Shown: positions 1 to 12,300 of the stretch, one piece after another
Numbering within the stretch: the stretch's first letter is position 1
How the letters are laid out: the number at the start of each line of letters is the position of its first letter
Source of the DNA: Rachicladosporium sp. CCFEE 5018
Lineage: Eukaryota; Ascomycota; Dothideomycetes; Cladosporiales; Cladosporiaceae
Reading direction: 5' to 3'
Assembly (NCBI GenBank): GCA_002077045.2
Contig: KZ111177.1
Coordinates: forward strand, 101,383 to 165,382
DNA length: 64,000 nt
Position numbers and translations under genes: made by a program
The notes under the pieces: model-generated
Seen by the model: the letters and a program-made list of their open reading frames with translations, nothing else
The model's database searches: none
Told to the model about the DNA's origin: nothing

Positions 1-490
1 GACGCTCTCACCTTCCGCCATGTCTCCAGGCTCCACTGGCGGCGAGCCAGGCGAGATCTCGAACGGTCAGTACGATGGCAACACAGCCTTCTGGTTCGAT
101 GCGCGCACTGCATGGGTCGGCTGCGATAACCTCGGTCCTGCATCCTGCCTGCTGAACGTCACGGGCTACATCTGGGACGCCAACATCAACGACGACATCG
201 GCGCCCACAAGACGCAATACACCGTTCCTCCCTGCCCACAGCAGCAGAACTGCCAGCTCGTACCTATTACTTTCCCGCCTAGCTTCAGGGCTTTGACAGG
301 GCTGCAGATCCAGGCTTTTGTTGGCGAGCAGCAGAGGATGTTCTTCTTGGATGATCTGGCGCTGGGGTGGAGCAACGATACCTGTGCTGCTGGGCTGACG
401 CGGCAGAGTGGTGGAAGGGGCTTTCGGCCAGGTGGGAGTGGAGGGGTGGCGAGGAGGGCGAGGAAGGTGAGGAAGTGGGTTGGTGCTTAG
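1..490 (+). CDS. 3' end of secreted Ser/Thr-rich protein, DUF7371-type C-terminal domain (copy 1, partial)
   Basis: The reading frame is open from base 2 and ends at a stop at 488-490; the start lies outside the window. The encoded tail of about 162 residues matches the C-terminus of the full-length gene at 50414-53412, including the motifs NGQYDGNTAFWFDA, CPQQQNCQL and FFLDDLALGWSNDTCAAGL. This fungal domain is the one I know as DUF7371, found at the end of mucin-like secreted or wall proteins; its function is unknown. The last residues are Gly/Arg-rich (positions about 405-485). Against the second copy there are many amino-acid changes in this short tail, so this end of the repeat is clearly more diverged than the region after about 850. 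It is the first gene of the 7.1 kb repeated block. Confidence 0.8.
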   Translation, partial: TLSPSAMSPGSTGGEPGEISNGQYDGNTAFWFDARTAWVGCDNLGPASCLLNVTGYIWDANINDDIGAHKTQYTVPPCPQQQNCQLVPITFPPSFRALTGLQIQAFVGEQQRMFFLDDLALGWSNDTCAAGLTRQSGGRGFRPGGSGGVARRARKVRKWVGA

Positions 491-2439
491 GATGCGCTGA
501 GGTTCACGGATACAAGAGAGTGATGATGGGGTGGAAGGACAATTGATGATTGGCGCCGTGAGGGCTGGGCCCCGCTTGATGAGGTAGATGTGTATCGAAG
601 TATATGGATGTCATAAAACCGCCGCTCGGCTCGAGGATTTCGCCTTTCTACCTTCAGGTAATGCACACTGCTTCTCACGTAAAAAATCGATGGGGCCAGT
701 AGTAGGAGGGCAGCCTGGCTGGAATGATCCCGAGAGCAAGACGTCGAGTATACTGCCTGGTCGTTGAGAAGTCGAGATGTGTCCACCGCGTTGTTGTTGG
801 TACCGAGAAAATGCGCACAGATTTGCTAGAGTAAGGTATGGAATGAATCTTACGATGTGAACGACGTGGAATTCGTCAGCATCAGGTCAATATCAAGTCG
901 CCATCGCGCCGATGCTGGGCTTGTAAGGGCATCCGGTTCACGTGGGCAGCGAACATCACATGTTAGAGCAGCCCCAGACCAGAGTAATAAGGTTGCTGTA
1001 CCGTGGTCACGGCAAGGCTTATCCGCGTTCGAACACATTCTGCGCCTTGTGCTCGTGCGTTACAGGCCTTTCGATCAGTACCTCGCAATGTTCTGGTCGC
1101 TGTCACGTCCGTCGTAGAGGTACCATGTGGCTGCTTGTTGATCTCTGGCTGCTCTGGGTGAGACAAACGGCAAGCGTTACTCCGAGGGTTGCCAGCAGCG
1201 CCTTGTGCCGTCGTCAACGGTGCTCCGCTCTCCCGCCAAGGTACCCGCAGTCTGACTTTGTGGATCGCAATTGATATCGCAATTTGTCGTCTGAGCGCAG
1301 TTCCGCCGCGGCTGCCGCGAAGCATGTGCTGATTTGCAAGTCCCGCATTTGTCGATAGAGTGTGGATATTGTTGTGCCGGAAGCAAGGAAGCGGGAAGTC
1401 ATCTATGATAGAGTGATCGGAGAACTGTAATTTTCATAACGTCTTCTCCCGACATACTTCCCAGGTAGCTGAGACACAACAACAGCACTTGAGACACTAC
1501 CCCATGTGCTGATCATCGGTAGAGCACAGCTTCCTCGCGTGCTGCGATCTTTTCGGGAAGTGAGGTGAGGCTTATGCTGCTGCGCTCTGCTGCTGAGCTG
1601 CTCCGTGCGGAGCCGGCAGCCGATCCAAGCCTTGCGCGACTGGGATGCGGTGGAGATCCCCCACGAGGATTGGGCTGAGAATAGGTGTGAGCGGGCCGGT
1701 CGTGGGCGTCATGATGCATGTGGAGACTTTTGGAGAGCGGTATCTGTCTCGCAAGCTACCGGAACTGTTGCGCTCGCAGGGTAATAGGATAGTGCGAAGA
1801 TGTAGACGCGTGTTGCAGTACTAGGAAGCAATCTTGGAGCGGCTTGCTATCGACCGCGCAAAGTCTATTACGATTCCATCATCGTTGTCGCGATCCTTCG
1901 AGACTCACGGAGGCTGACGATCGATAGCTCGCGGCGCGGCGCGAGATACGCAGGGCCGGAATATGTGCATGAGGTTATCGAAGCCGTGCATGGCTGCACT
2001 TCCGAAAACATCTAGCAGCAGGCATGTGACTTGCAATGCTCTCCACCGCCAGCAACGAAGTCCGAAGAGTCCGCTGCATCACTCCACTCGTCAGTCCACC
2101 CTGACGGCTTCAGCAGCGGCCGCCAAACGGATTACCCGTCGCGGCCAATGCTGAGCCCATGGCGCGAAACTCTAGTTCACAGCGCCAGCCTAGCACGGCT
2201 CAGACGAGCATCCGGTGATGACTGCTTCTGCTGTAACCTCTGCGCTGCACCATTCCCTCGTCGTCCACATACCGCACATCGCTGCTGACTGAGCTGGCTG
2301 GTCCACCTTGCTCCCCAGCCTTGCACTCTACTGCCGTCTTCATGTCTTCGATCTTGTCCTTCGTCCCTGTCAATCAAGCTGTCTCTCCCCGCGACAGTAC
2401 GACGTCGATAGTGCTCAGCCACAGCACCGCCTGCGAAAC
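491..2439. other. intergenic region between DUF7371-type gene and lipocalin-like gene
   Basis: No gene could be supported on either strand. Short open frames exist, but none has an ATG-started product I recognise. About 491-840 is clearly diverged from its partner (53413-53760), whereas about 850-2439 is nearly identical to 53770-55359 although apparently non-coding. Confidence 0.5.
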
Positions 2440-3448
2440 ATGTTAGTTATGCCGAGCACTCAGTATCTTCAAGTACCAAAGCCACTGCCACGGCGTGCGC
2501 GGTCAGGCTCGAGATCAAAGTCACGCCCACGCGAGGCTGTATCTATAGAGGAAGTCGTGGTGCCTGCGTTGAAAGCCCAGCAGTGGAGACTGCAATCCCC
2601 ACCCATACCCGCCGTCGAGTTCCACATCAAAACGCCACCGCCCTCGCGACAAGATGGGTACTTCAGCTTGACTGAGCACAAGACCACGCCCTACACCCCC
2701 AGCATACCACGCATCCACCATCCGGCTCCGGAGGTGGAAGTCACCTCACCAACCCCAAGCATCAACTTCGCCGACCTCAACGGCGAAATGTACACCCTCG
2801 AAACCTGTAGTACGCCTCCGCCACCTGAACCTCTCCGCCAGAAGATCATCGGTGCCTGGAAACTCGAGTCCTACGTTGCCTACCCGACACCCGAATCTCC
2901 GATACAAAGACCGACGTATCCAATGACAAAGAATGTCACGGGCTTCATCATGTACACTCCAGACGGCTACATGAGCGCACAGATGCTCATACCGGGCCAA
3001 AAGTCCTTCAAGCGCGGCGAGGGCGAAGAGCCACAATGGGCAGAAGCCGGGAAGAGGTTCTTCGCGTACTGTGGACCATACTATATCAGCGACGAGGGGA
3101 CTGGCAGAGAGGAGACGCTAAGGCACACATTTCAGGTCTGCAATCTGCCGGGGTGGATTGGAGATGTGCAGGTTCGGACACATCATTTCGAGGAGGATGG
3201 CGAGGTGCTGGTACTGGGCAGTGAGGAGCCTACAGAGATCAAGGTATGTCGTCGCTTCAAGTTTGCAACTCATTGGAGGCAGGTGCGCGCTGGAGACGTA
3301 GCAAGGCAGGAGCGGTTGGCTGACCTGACTTCTATAGGGCGACAAGAGAGTCCCAGTACTGAAATGGCGACGAGCACGCGACAACACAAATGCAGCACCG
3401 CCTGCGCCTATGCCCCAGATCAAGATCTCTGGACCAGGCGAACCATGA
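2440..3448 (+). CDS. lipocalin-like domain protein (copy 1)
   Basis: Two exons, 2440-3243 and 3338-3448, give 304 residues. The 94 bp intron starts GTATGT and ends TATAG, phase 0; in the second copy the same intron carries an in-frame stop, which supports splicing. The start is the first ATG in frame (2440); the open frame continues upstream without an ATG. Residues 1-130 are basic then Pro/Ser-rich and probably disordered. From about residue 136 there is a Lipocalin_5-type domain: GAWKLESYVAYP, then NVTGFIMYTPDGYMSAQML and FAYCGPYYIS. Bacterial and fungal proteins of this family are small beta-barrels of uncertain ligand, sometimes in biosynthetic clusters, but no cluster is present here. 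The product is probably intracellular because no signal peptide is seen. A near-identical second gene lies at 55360-56368. Confidence 0.8.
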
Positions 3449-4347
3449 CGCGGCCGGCGAGCGTCGACCAGACGGATGAGCCGCTCAGATTCGGTTTCAG
3501 GCTCACGGGGACGCTCACGAGGCCGATGATAAGTGAGTGGGATGAGTGATCAAGCCTTGCATAGGCACACCAGTGCGCCTGAGTGTAAGTGCCGCAACTG
3601 TAGATGATGGGCACACGCACCCACCGAGCACGTACGCCTTCGCCGGACAATGGAGGACTTTCTTTTGTGCTGGCGTGCTTGAAACGACAGGCGATCTGCA
3701 TACACACGTATCGCATGGGAGGATATACCACGGATCAGGCATTTGGGATCACGGCGTTCGGTCCTCATCATATGGGGAGAAAGTGAACAGGAGGGGATAT
3801 CGACGGTATTGCAGAAGAACGAAACGTCACGTGCTTGAGGTCTTGGCACTGCGAGCTAGAAGATATACAGAACTGGCAGGAGGCCCTTGGACCAACACGC
3901 AAAGCAGCGCTGGAGGCATGAGTGCTGGCATACAACAACGAACGCTGTCAACCCTGTCGTCGTAGCTTCAGCAGGATCATCGACCGTAGCGGACGTCCGA
4001 ACCATGTCAGCTCCGCAAAGTCGCACCAGCTTACAAGTCCGCCGGTGTACGCTGTCTCGAGCCTGCTGACCGGCAGAGATATGGATGCAGTCCATGCTAG
4101 GTCTGATGCGCCTATGCGAGGGGTGATCAGCGATCACTCCAGTTCTCTGAAATACCCAAGGAGCTTCCGACTCAGCGGCAGCCGCGCCTAGCTGTCAGGC
4201 AAGTGGGAGCCTGCCCTTGAACCTGGGACCTGGAGGAGTACTAACGCTCAGCTGTCATGCAATCCATGCTTCATGCATTGGATACGCCCGCAGATGCTGA
4301 GGAAAGCCCGAATATCAGAGATTCGAAGATAACAGGATCCACTGGCA
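3449..4347. other. intergenic region, convergent 3' ends
   Basis: This lies between the lipocalin-like stop and the DPH7 stop on the opposite strand. I see no supported gene. About 3450-4150 is moderately diverged from the partner copy and about 4150-4420 strongly diverged, unlike the blocks on either side. Confidence 0.5.
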
Positions 4348-5762
4348 TTAGTAGACATCAACATTCCAGAGGCACAGCAGCTTGTCGTAGAAGCTAGTGC
4401 TCACAATCGTTTGCTCCCCTGCTGCCGGCCCAACAACGCTGTCGCCAGGATCAAGAGACGGCTGAAGCGGCTGGACAGCACTACCGTAGTTCATACTCTT
4501 GTGCTCGGTGAACTGCGCCTGCACCTGGAATTCCCATTGCGGCGTGTCAATTTCAGATCGCTTTTGCGACAAGACCACAACGCGCGTTCCGGCGTGCATG
4601 CAGCTGGCTAGGATCGTGTAGGTGTGGGCAAGCCCATCGCTGCCATACACATGTCAGCGGAAGTACATTCGTGTAGCAAGATAACTGCATGAACGAACCT
4701 TACGCCGGTCCCCCTTGTTTTCTCGTCTCTCTCGTGACTTGACTTGATCAACTCCAGCCTCCACACTCCGCCTCCCAGATCCAGCTCCGCGAGTACTTCT
4801 CTGCGCCCCTTGCCAGTCGTAGACAGCAATCGGATATGATCATCGTAGCTTCCCGTAACTACCAGCTCACGCCCCTCTGCATCCGCGATAGGTAACAAGG
4901 CTGTGACGCCAGCACCATGCGCCCTCCTGTCACTCCACGAAGGCGCTGGCAGCTCTGCCTCGTCGGCCTCATGACCCGGTTTCCAAAAGTTCTTGTCTTG
5001 TAGTAGATCACTGATCTCGATGCACTGCACTGTAGCATCGTCGCCTCCCGAGAAAACCGTCTGACCATCGTCTGAAAATGCTAGAGTCCACGGCTCTAGG
5101 GAGTGGCGAAAGATTGTCAGACCTCTCACCTCGCACTTTTGACCCCAAGGTCGGTGGTGCTCGTCACTGGTATCTGGACAGGGAACACTTCGACACAGCA
5201 CTACGTCTCCATTCGATAGCGTCGCGCCAATGATGTCTGGTCGTGTAGGACGAAATACCACATCGAGTACCAGAATGTCTGCGTGAGCAATGCGGTGAGC
5301 TGCAATTTGTATAGGTGTGGGTGACGCAACATCGAAGCTGATGTTGTAGAATTCGAGCGTGCCAGTCGAGGTTGCGACGCAAAGAAGTGGAGCGTCCTTA
5401 TTAGCAACTGGTGACCAGGCGATATCGAGAACGGCTGCAGATGGCAAAGAGAGGGTATGGACGGGAGTTCTGGGATGATCGTCAGTCCATTGCGCTTCAT
5501 GGCTTCAAGGCATGATGTTTCTGACCTACAAGACCGATTTCACGTGATTATAGAGGACCAGACTTCCAGACCGTTGTTGTGATAATTGAGATGCGCCTTC
5601 ATCGTGATCGCGCGCTTCTTGTGCATCAACTTTGGAGGCGTCCGTTTCAGATGGATGAAGGAAGTAGGTTCCAACGACGAAATGCTCTGGATGCGATGGG
5701 CAAAAGGCGATGCAACTCGGCGGGAGGTCTAGAGTCACGGACAACAAGGATGATACCTCCAT
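4348..5762 (-). CDS. DPH7: DPH7-type WD-repeat protein, diphthine methylesterase (copy 1)
   Basis: Three exons read on the minus strand: 5762-5530, 5469-4699 and 4639-4348, total 431 residues. The start ATG is at 5762 (MEVSSLLSV). Intron 1 has donor GTAGGT and a CTGAC branch motif 12 nt before its acceptor. Intron 2 needs donor GTTCGT at 4698 to keep frame with exon 3, although GTAAGG lies 5 nt upstream. WD-like blades are visible (LAFSDDGQTVFSGGDDATVQCIE; LVVTGSYDDHIRL), and the C-terminal motif STSFYDKLLCLW is characteristic of yeast Rrt2/Dph7. That enzyme demethylates methylated diphthine on elongation factor 2 before the final amidation to diphthamide. The gene lies head-behind SPT3 on the same strand. 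The last 50 residues differ markedly from the second copy while the rest is almost the same. Function is inferred from the family. Confidence 0.75.
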
Positions 5763-6061
5763 TGCGATCTCGCATGCTGACCTGAATATGCGGAGGATGC
5801 TTGAACATACATGTATGATTGAGTTGTCTTTTGTGATGTAACGTCTATGGTAATGCCTTGGCATCAGAGCATAGATGCCATTGATTCATCTTGCCCTATC
5901 CAATACACGATGTCGCTAGACGGCAAACCAATCCGTGCTATCCTGATGACAAGGTGATAACTATCATGTTCTAGCCTGTTGTCCGCTCCGCCAACGCCAA
6001 CGCTAAAGTGATATTGTATTCCCAGCTCCGCTCAAAAACGTGATCGAAACGCATCCCTCGC

Positions 6062-7090
6062 TCAGATCAACTTCAGTGGGCGCTGCCAGCTCCCTTTTAG
6101 GATGTGCGAGATGTAGCGAGCTTTGAGCTCCGGCTCCTGCAGCCGTCGGAATGCCTCCTGGATGTGCCGCGGCCCGACTGGCTTCCTTGCCTGCGGAGTA
6201 CGTCAGTATCACTGTTGCTTCACGCACACAGGGGCTGCTTGCCTCTTCCGGCGCATCGAAGAGACCAGGCTCCCTGCGCCTCTTACGCCCAGTCTTCTCC
6301 TCGTCGCCACCCTCAACCTTCGTGGCATCCTCACTAGCCTTCACCTTCAGAGCCTCTTCTGTCAACAGTGTCACAATCTCATAAGTCAAGAAACCCAGAA
6401 TATCGACAATATCGTCATTCGGCTTGCTGTCTGTTACCACCCCAAAGCCAGCCCACTCTCTGAAACGCTTGCCCTTCCGAAATGTGAAAGAGGCTTGCCG
6501 ACACTCGGAGAAGTGCAGATACTCAGCCGCGTTCATTCCCCTGGTGCGCTCATCAGCTTGACGTAGACGCTCCAGAGTAGCGGCTGTCATCTCCTCTTCC
6601 TCCTCATCTTCCTCGTCCTCGCGCTCGGGCACTTGCTCAGAGTAGAAGCTGGATACGTCCCAAGGAAGCCCGACTTTGGCTTTCTTGTTCTTGTTGTTGC
6701 GCGTGCCGACTGCAGGTCCAGTACCGAGCGTTGGGTCATTGCCGCCAAGGTCGAACTCGTCTACACCGTCGGCACCACCGCCAGCACCTTTGTCGTCGCT
6801 GTCCTTAGCGCTTTTGCGGACGTCTTTCCAGCTGAGGAAGGTGCGCAGGCGACTGACTTTAGCGCGATCGTGGCGGATTAGGAAAATCAGATCATCGGTC
6901 GTAATCGTGCGAGTGCCTCGCCGTGCAGCCAAGGCAGTGGCGCGAGTGAGCTATGGACAGTGAGTAACTGGGTTGAGCAATGGCAAGGCTGTCACAGTCA
7001 TGACTCACCATCTCTATTACTTGCTGTTGAACAATGTTCTCAATCATCGTCGTAGTCTCCAGCGATGGATCTGCGGTTTCGCCGGAGACG
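6062..7090 (-). CDS. SPT3: SPT3, SAGA-complex histone-fold subunit (copy 1, 5' end lost in gap)
   Basis: Minus-strand exons: 7009-7090 (cut by the N run, about 68 nt of coding sequence missing by comparison with copy 2), 6243-6950 and 6062-6190. The first intron (6951-7008) is GTGAGT..ATAG; the second (6191-6242, 52 bp) has a GCAAGC donor and a CTGAC branch motif. Splicing it restores the conserved C-terminus GPRHIQEAFRRLQ. The histone-fold signature is clear: TADPSLETTTMIE, then ITTDDLIFLIRHDRAKVSRL and FLSWKDVRK. An acidic Glu/Asp run lies in the middle. Spt3 is the TBP-interacting subunit of the SAGA coactivator in the nucleus. The frame is intact as far as it can be read, so truncation is due to the assembly gap, not to mutation. 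Confidence 0.88.
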
Positions 7091-7190
7091 NNNNNNNNNN
7101 NNNNNNNNNNNNNNNNNNNNNNNNNNNNNNNNNNNNNNNNNNNNNNNNNNNNNNNNNNNNNNNNNNNNNNNNNNNNNNNNNNNNNNNNNN
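7091..7190. other. scaffold gap of 100 N
   Basis: Exactly 100 N characters, the conventional placeholder for a gap of unknown size. The left flank lies inside SPT3 exon 1 and the right flank inside a different minus-strand coding region. No sequence continuity across it can be assumed. Confidence 1.
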
Positions 7191-7694
7191 ACTTTTCAGT
7201 CGAGGCGACACCGGCCATTGCGGTGTTGTGTCGCCTGACCCACTAGGCCCTACACTCCTCGCTCCGCCTCGTCCAGGTAGTTTTGACACTGCTTCTGTCA
7301 CTGCGCCGCCAGTGCCTTGGAGTTGCGGCACGTTACTGGCTGACAGCGCGCGCTGTATCGCAGCAGCAGACGGCTGCGAAGAGAAGCTCCCACTACTGGG
7401 CTGCCCCGGTCGACTGTCTTTGCGTATCGGCGAAGTGTTACGAGAGGTCCTAGGACTCGCGCCGCCAGAAGGTGATAAAGCCTGAGGTAACAGACTGTTA
7501 GATGCTTGTCGTCTCAATGAAGGCGCCGGAATAGCAGATCCAGTACCGCTCTGAGTCCGAGGTGCGCCGGCAGGCTTGTTCACAGTTGCTGACGAGACAT
7601 TAGAAGTCTGCGCAGGACTAGGACCAGGACCAGACGGCTCGGCAGTCTCCATCGCGCCGGTGACGGAAGCGAACTTCGGGTCGTTGTTTGCCAT
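7191..7694 (-). CDS. N-terminal part of unidentified Ser/Pro-rich protein (cut by gap)
   Basis: On the minus strand an open frame begins at ATG 7694 (MANNDPKFASVTGAM) and runs into the gap, giving about 168 residues. It is rich in Ser, Pro, Gly and Ala, with short basic patches (PSLRRQASNS, SRNTSPIRKD) and a possible helix AAAIQRALSASNVPQLQ. This looks like the disordered N-terminus of a larger regulatory protein with several SP or RxxS phosphorylation-type sites. I do not recognise the family. The upstream in-frame extension lacks an ATG, so 7694 is the best start. The codon pattern is coherent, so I take it as real coding sequence. Confidence 0.6.
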
Positions 7695-9380
7695 CTCGGC
7701 AGACAATACTGACTGCAGGTAGGTGGTCAGGAAAGCCACCAACTAGCCAGTAGGAATGACCGGCAGAACCGGTGTCGTCCGCAAGGGTGGGGTAGCGGTA
7801 AGACTCCAACACCCAGCCGTCATCTCCAGTCCCTCACCCGCCAGCTGCGGCCATGCAGGACGAGATACCGTAATGTAGCCGTATGTACCTGAGCGTAAGG
7901 CGGGTAGCAGGCAGCCAAGTGAAGCCAGCGTCAGTTTGCGGGGAACTAGAACGGCACTGCAACGGACGGAAGGGCGAAAAGATGGATGCGGGTTGTTTGT
8001 TTGCGCAGAGCTGCGCGGCAGTTGGAGTCGCGAATGCAGTGAGGTGGTGACACGTTCGGTCGTAAGTTTGTGGAGTGCGCGGAAGTGTAAGCCTCACAGC
8101 ATGGGCATGGGCATGGGCATGCAAACAAGGCCGCGGTCCGCTATGCTGATCCCTGAAATGCACACACCAGCGAGAAGAACCGTTGCAGTAGCTCGATTTG
8201 GTCCTTCCTTTTCCGCGCAATGCCGTCTACGTGCGCGGCGATGTGCGACTATGTTGGCTGAACAACAAGGCTAGAGCGCAGTCCTTCGCGCCGAATCCCA
8301 CAAGGCCGCGACAACCCATTCCTTCTTCCGTTCCTCGTCGCGTGCCTTACCGTCCACTCGGAACCGCCCTGACATCAGTGGCGCCAATACACGCCAGGTC
8401 AGGCACACGCACACCCGCCACTGACGCCTCACGCCTTGGTACGGACGATATGCCGATTACCGGCAAGGCGTGGAAAAGTGTCAAGATCTGGGGCTGAGGA
8501 GTGGGGACGCTACGATGTTGCAGAGTAGTGCGGTGTCACCAACGATTGGCAACTTTGGCCGCCTGCAGTTCTAGAAGCGCTGGCAATCGCTGGCTTACGA
8601 TGTGCTGGCAAACCCGGAATCCTCACCGTTTCATGACAGCATGCCGGCTCTTCCTCATTGCGATCAGCTGATGATGACAGCAGCAAAGCCGAATCCACTG
8701 CCGTGCCGTGGCAGCTCGCCCACCCGCCCAGCTGCCGGGGTTGGAGAAGTACCTCCGCTTTTCAACACGTCTGGAATGTATTGAACACTGCCCTGGGTAC
8801 GACCGGCGTAGTGGTGGGATGCCACACTAGACATGAGAGGTCAAGCGTGGTACGATACAATGAGATCCCGGTCGTGCATCTCAGCAGTATTTCGACACGT
8901 AAAGCGACGGTAGCAGATAAGCAAATCAGGCCTTTGTGCAAAGCAGAGATGTTGCCTGTGGAGGCAACGTCAGTGCCGTAGGGATTGTAGACAAGTTTCG
9001 AAGCGCAGGACGGCACAAAGATCAGAGATCAAGAGGTCGAGTTGTAAGCAATGTAGGTACTTAACGTCTCTTCGTAGCACCTCTAGCAATGCCTCAGCAA
9101 AGCGCTACATGCCGGGCTCGTCCCGGACTCCTCGCGATGCGAACGCAGAACTCGCTAAGCTACACAACCATCTTGCGCCCAGCGCGTATGGTCTCGTCAA
9201 AGCCTTTCCTGTTCCCAAGGCCATCCGTGAAAAGCAATCCGCATCCAACGCCAACCCAATCCGTTCCATCCCGTTCCGTGTCGTAAGAGTCATGAGCAGA
9301 GTGGCCAGCCGTTCAACACATCATCGTCGAATAGCGATACCCAAAGCACTTTTCCCCTCCATCTTTCTCCTCCCGCTCAC
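7695..9380. other. intergenic region upstream of the gap-cut gene and downstream of Wee1
   Basis: Holds the presumed promoter of the gene starting at 7694 and the 3' UTR of the kinase gene ending at 9381. I see no supported ORF. A short hexamer tract, (ATGGGC) three and a half times, lies at 8101-8121. Confidence 0.5.
8101..8121. repeat. hexanucleotide microsatellite (ATGGGC)3.5
   Basis: Three full and one half perfect copies of ATGGGC in non-coding DNA. Confidence 0.9.
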
Positions 9381-12300
9381 TCAGATGTCGGTCATCTCGA
9401 CGTCCGCATCGGATCCCACTCCCAGCACGTCATCGGCCGGCCCCCAGGTGCCTTCGAACACTGTGGCACCTGCCCGTCGCCGCTGCTGGACCCACTGCAC
9501 ACCTTCAACAGTCAGTAGCTGATCAACAACTGGCCTCGCGTTCGGGTTGGCAGAGAGCATCCAATGTACGATCCGATCAAGCGAAGCCGGATCCGCCAGG
9601 TCGACCATGAAGTTCGGCGGCTGCACCAGATCATGACTCCTTTCCACCTTAGCAGCCTTCGGCGACGGGCGACGCAAGAAGTCCAAATCATCATCCTCGT
9701 TCGCCACAAATGCCTGCGCACCAACACTACTCTCAATCGGCGCCCCATCCTCGTCCCGAAGCATGTTATTATCACTACTCCAAGTCAAACTCGGCACATC
9801 CGTCCAATCGTCCGCGCGCAAACGCTGCCACGAAGCGCCGTTATCGGGTAGGACGATGTTGCCCGCAATCTCCAGCATGATCATACCAAGCGCGAAGATG
9901 TCGGCTGGCTTGTCGAAGCGCCCGCACAGCACTTCGGGGCCAATATACTCTCTGTCGCCTTCGCCGTCGAGATCTGGTGGTGCGGGCCAACGAGATGCGA
10001 GACCAAAGTCGCCGATTTTGAGCACGCCCTCCCAGTCAATGAAAACATTTGCTGGCTTGAGGTCAAGGTGAATCAGGTCGGCATCGTGAATGGATTTGAT
10101 ACCTTCAGCGAGTTCGAGCATGATCTTCCAGATGCGGAAGTCATCCAGTCGGCCCTTGTAGCCTGCTTGCGCGAGAAAGTCCTTCATATTGCCATTCTCG
10201 CAGAACTCGGTCTGGATGTATAGGTGATTCTTGGCTTCCCATGTGTCGACTAAGGTGATGATGTGTTCGTGACCGCGGAGTTGCTGCAGAAGCTGCACTT
10301 CGCGCATCTTACGCGCACGGTCTTTGTTGCCAGTGTACGGACGACGAGACTTCTTGACGGCCCATACACTGTGTGAGGAACCCCTCGGCGACGTGCCCTG
10401 CGGACGCACTGGCTTCTCTACTCGGTAGACTTGGGAGAATTCGCCGATGCCGAAGCTGGTCACCTGGCCGAAGCGAGCCGTGAGGGAAGTGTCCACGTCG
10501 TTCGCGAAGTAGCCTGATGATGCATTGCTCTGGCCCATGCTGGCGTTGTATGAGTCCCGCGGACCTGTGGGAGTCGCTGGAGGGAACGAATCTGTAGGCA
10601 GGAATAGCGACGACTTGTGCTCAGCCGAGATGGAGAGCTTGCTGGCATCCGGTGGCGAGTTAGACTCGAACGGCGTATGTGGCGAGTGATTCATGCTCGA
10701 GTCGAAGCTTGCATTGAGGTCCGGAGCTGATATGGATGTCTTAGTATATGCTGGTCGGACAGGGGTGACATTTCGAGCAGCGATCGGATGGAGCCGTGAC
10801 ACATTCGTCGCCACGTCTGATGGGAGGGAGCGCTGTCGATTGTGGCGCCCTCTTCCACGACATGGCGAAGGTGAGTCACAGCTGTTGACCGTGATTGCAG
10901 GCTGCACGCAGTGAACTGAGGCTGGGGTTGCCTTGGTCGACTTCGGCACGAATGGGGAATGAAGTAAAGGTGGATACTTACTGGCGAGCTCCTCTTCAGG
11001 AGACTGTTGCTCGCCGTCCGGTGGCAGGAATGTGTCGAGGCCGATCGATGTCCTTCTGCCGAACAGGCTGCTTCTCAAACTATTGCTCTTGCCTCCCTTA
11101 GATTGCGGCCGAGCGACGGTCGTTGTAGCTTTGGTCGGTGTAGGCGGCAGATCGTCAGCACTCGAATGACCATCCATGTGCTGCGTCGGCGAGCTGTTAG
11201 AGTCGTCGCCATTGATGCTGACGAAGCTGCCTCGTCGGGTGAGTTGTGGTGCGTTCGACCCGAAGATGTTCGAGGCCTTGCCGAATGAGCCGGCCGACAT
11301 CTTCGAGATACGACCATTGAAGGGTGTAGTCGGACTGCCAAATTCATGCAGTGGCTGCGCGACCTTGCCAAGTGCTGACGCTGGCGCTGGTGTACCGGCG
11401 AACACGATGGTGGTCTTCTTAGACGGAGTGTCCGGCATCGGTCCAGAGGCACCGAACGAAACTGCTGGCAAGTCGACACTACGGTTTCGCTTGGAGATCA
11501 GCCCAGTCGACATGAATGCTTGTGGCATTGGTCTCGGCATGCGGTACGCATCTGGCGTAGCAAAGTCCTGCGACCCGGCACTAGCATTGGCTGCCTTCTT
11601 CTCGGGACGCAGTGCGCCGATGGGCAACGATTTGGCGAAGTTGACCGAAGGCTTCTGAAGATCTGGCTTTGCGAAAGAGGCCGCGATCGGCGCTTTGGGT
11701 GTGTTGGACACCTCATGCGTGATACTCGAGTTCGAGGACGAAGGCGTCAATGCTTGAGAAAGTGGGTGGGGCTTTGGCGCTGACTGGTACAGCTTCTGTC
11801 CTGGCTGAGCAAACAGCACAGGCGGATCCATCATACCGCTGCGGCGGAATGGTGAGTCCATGTCCGCGCTTCGCAATGGTAAAGCTCCATCAAGTGAGTA
11901 GCGGGCCCTCGCGCGTGCCGATGGCTGGGGCGCGTTGAGCTCGTTTGGCGCGTCCGTGAACAATCGCGTGCGTCCCACTCCGACCCGTTGCTGGAGAGTT
12001 GACTTGCGCAGCCCGAATGGGCGCCTGTGAGGAGATTGCGCGACGTGATCTGGCCAAGTCGAGAAGCCAGTCTTACTATCCTCTCTCTCTGATTCCTCGA
12101 AGTGCTCCATCGAGTCATGCGAAGTGCCATCTCCACCTTGGTCAAAGATATTGAAGTCGCCACCGAATGACCCAGTACCGTGTAAACTCCTTCGCTTGGC
12201 GCGTGGGCTGCTCATACTGGCCACCTCCAAATTCATGACGCCGTCACTCCGCTTCAGTGGACTCGACTTAGGCGGAAAGTGCTCTCGCAGCACCGGTTGC

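Larger units (their letters stand above)
1..7090. repeat. 7.1 kb direct repeat, copy 1 (ends at scaffold gap)
   Basis: The whole stretch aligns in the same orientation with 52923-60031, offset 52922 at the left and 52941 at the right, with only small indels. It holds the same four genes in the same order and strand. Copy 1 stops exactly at the N run, so its true right end is unknown, and it may extend left of the window. Identity is uneven; see findings. Confidence 0.95.
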
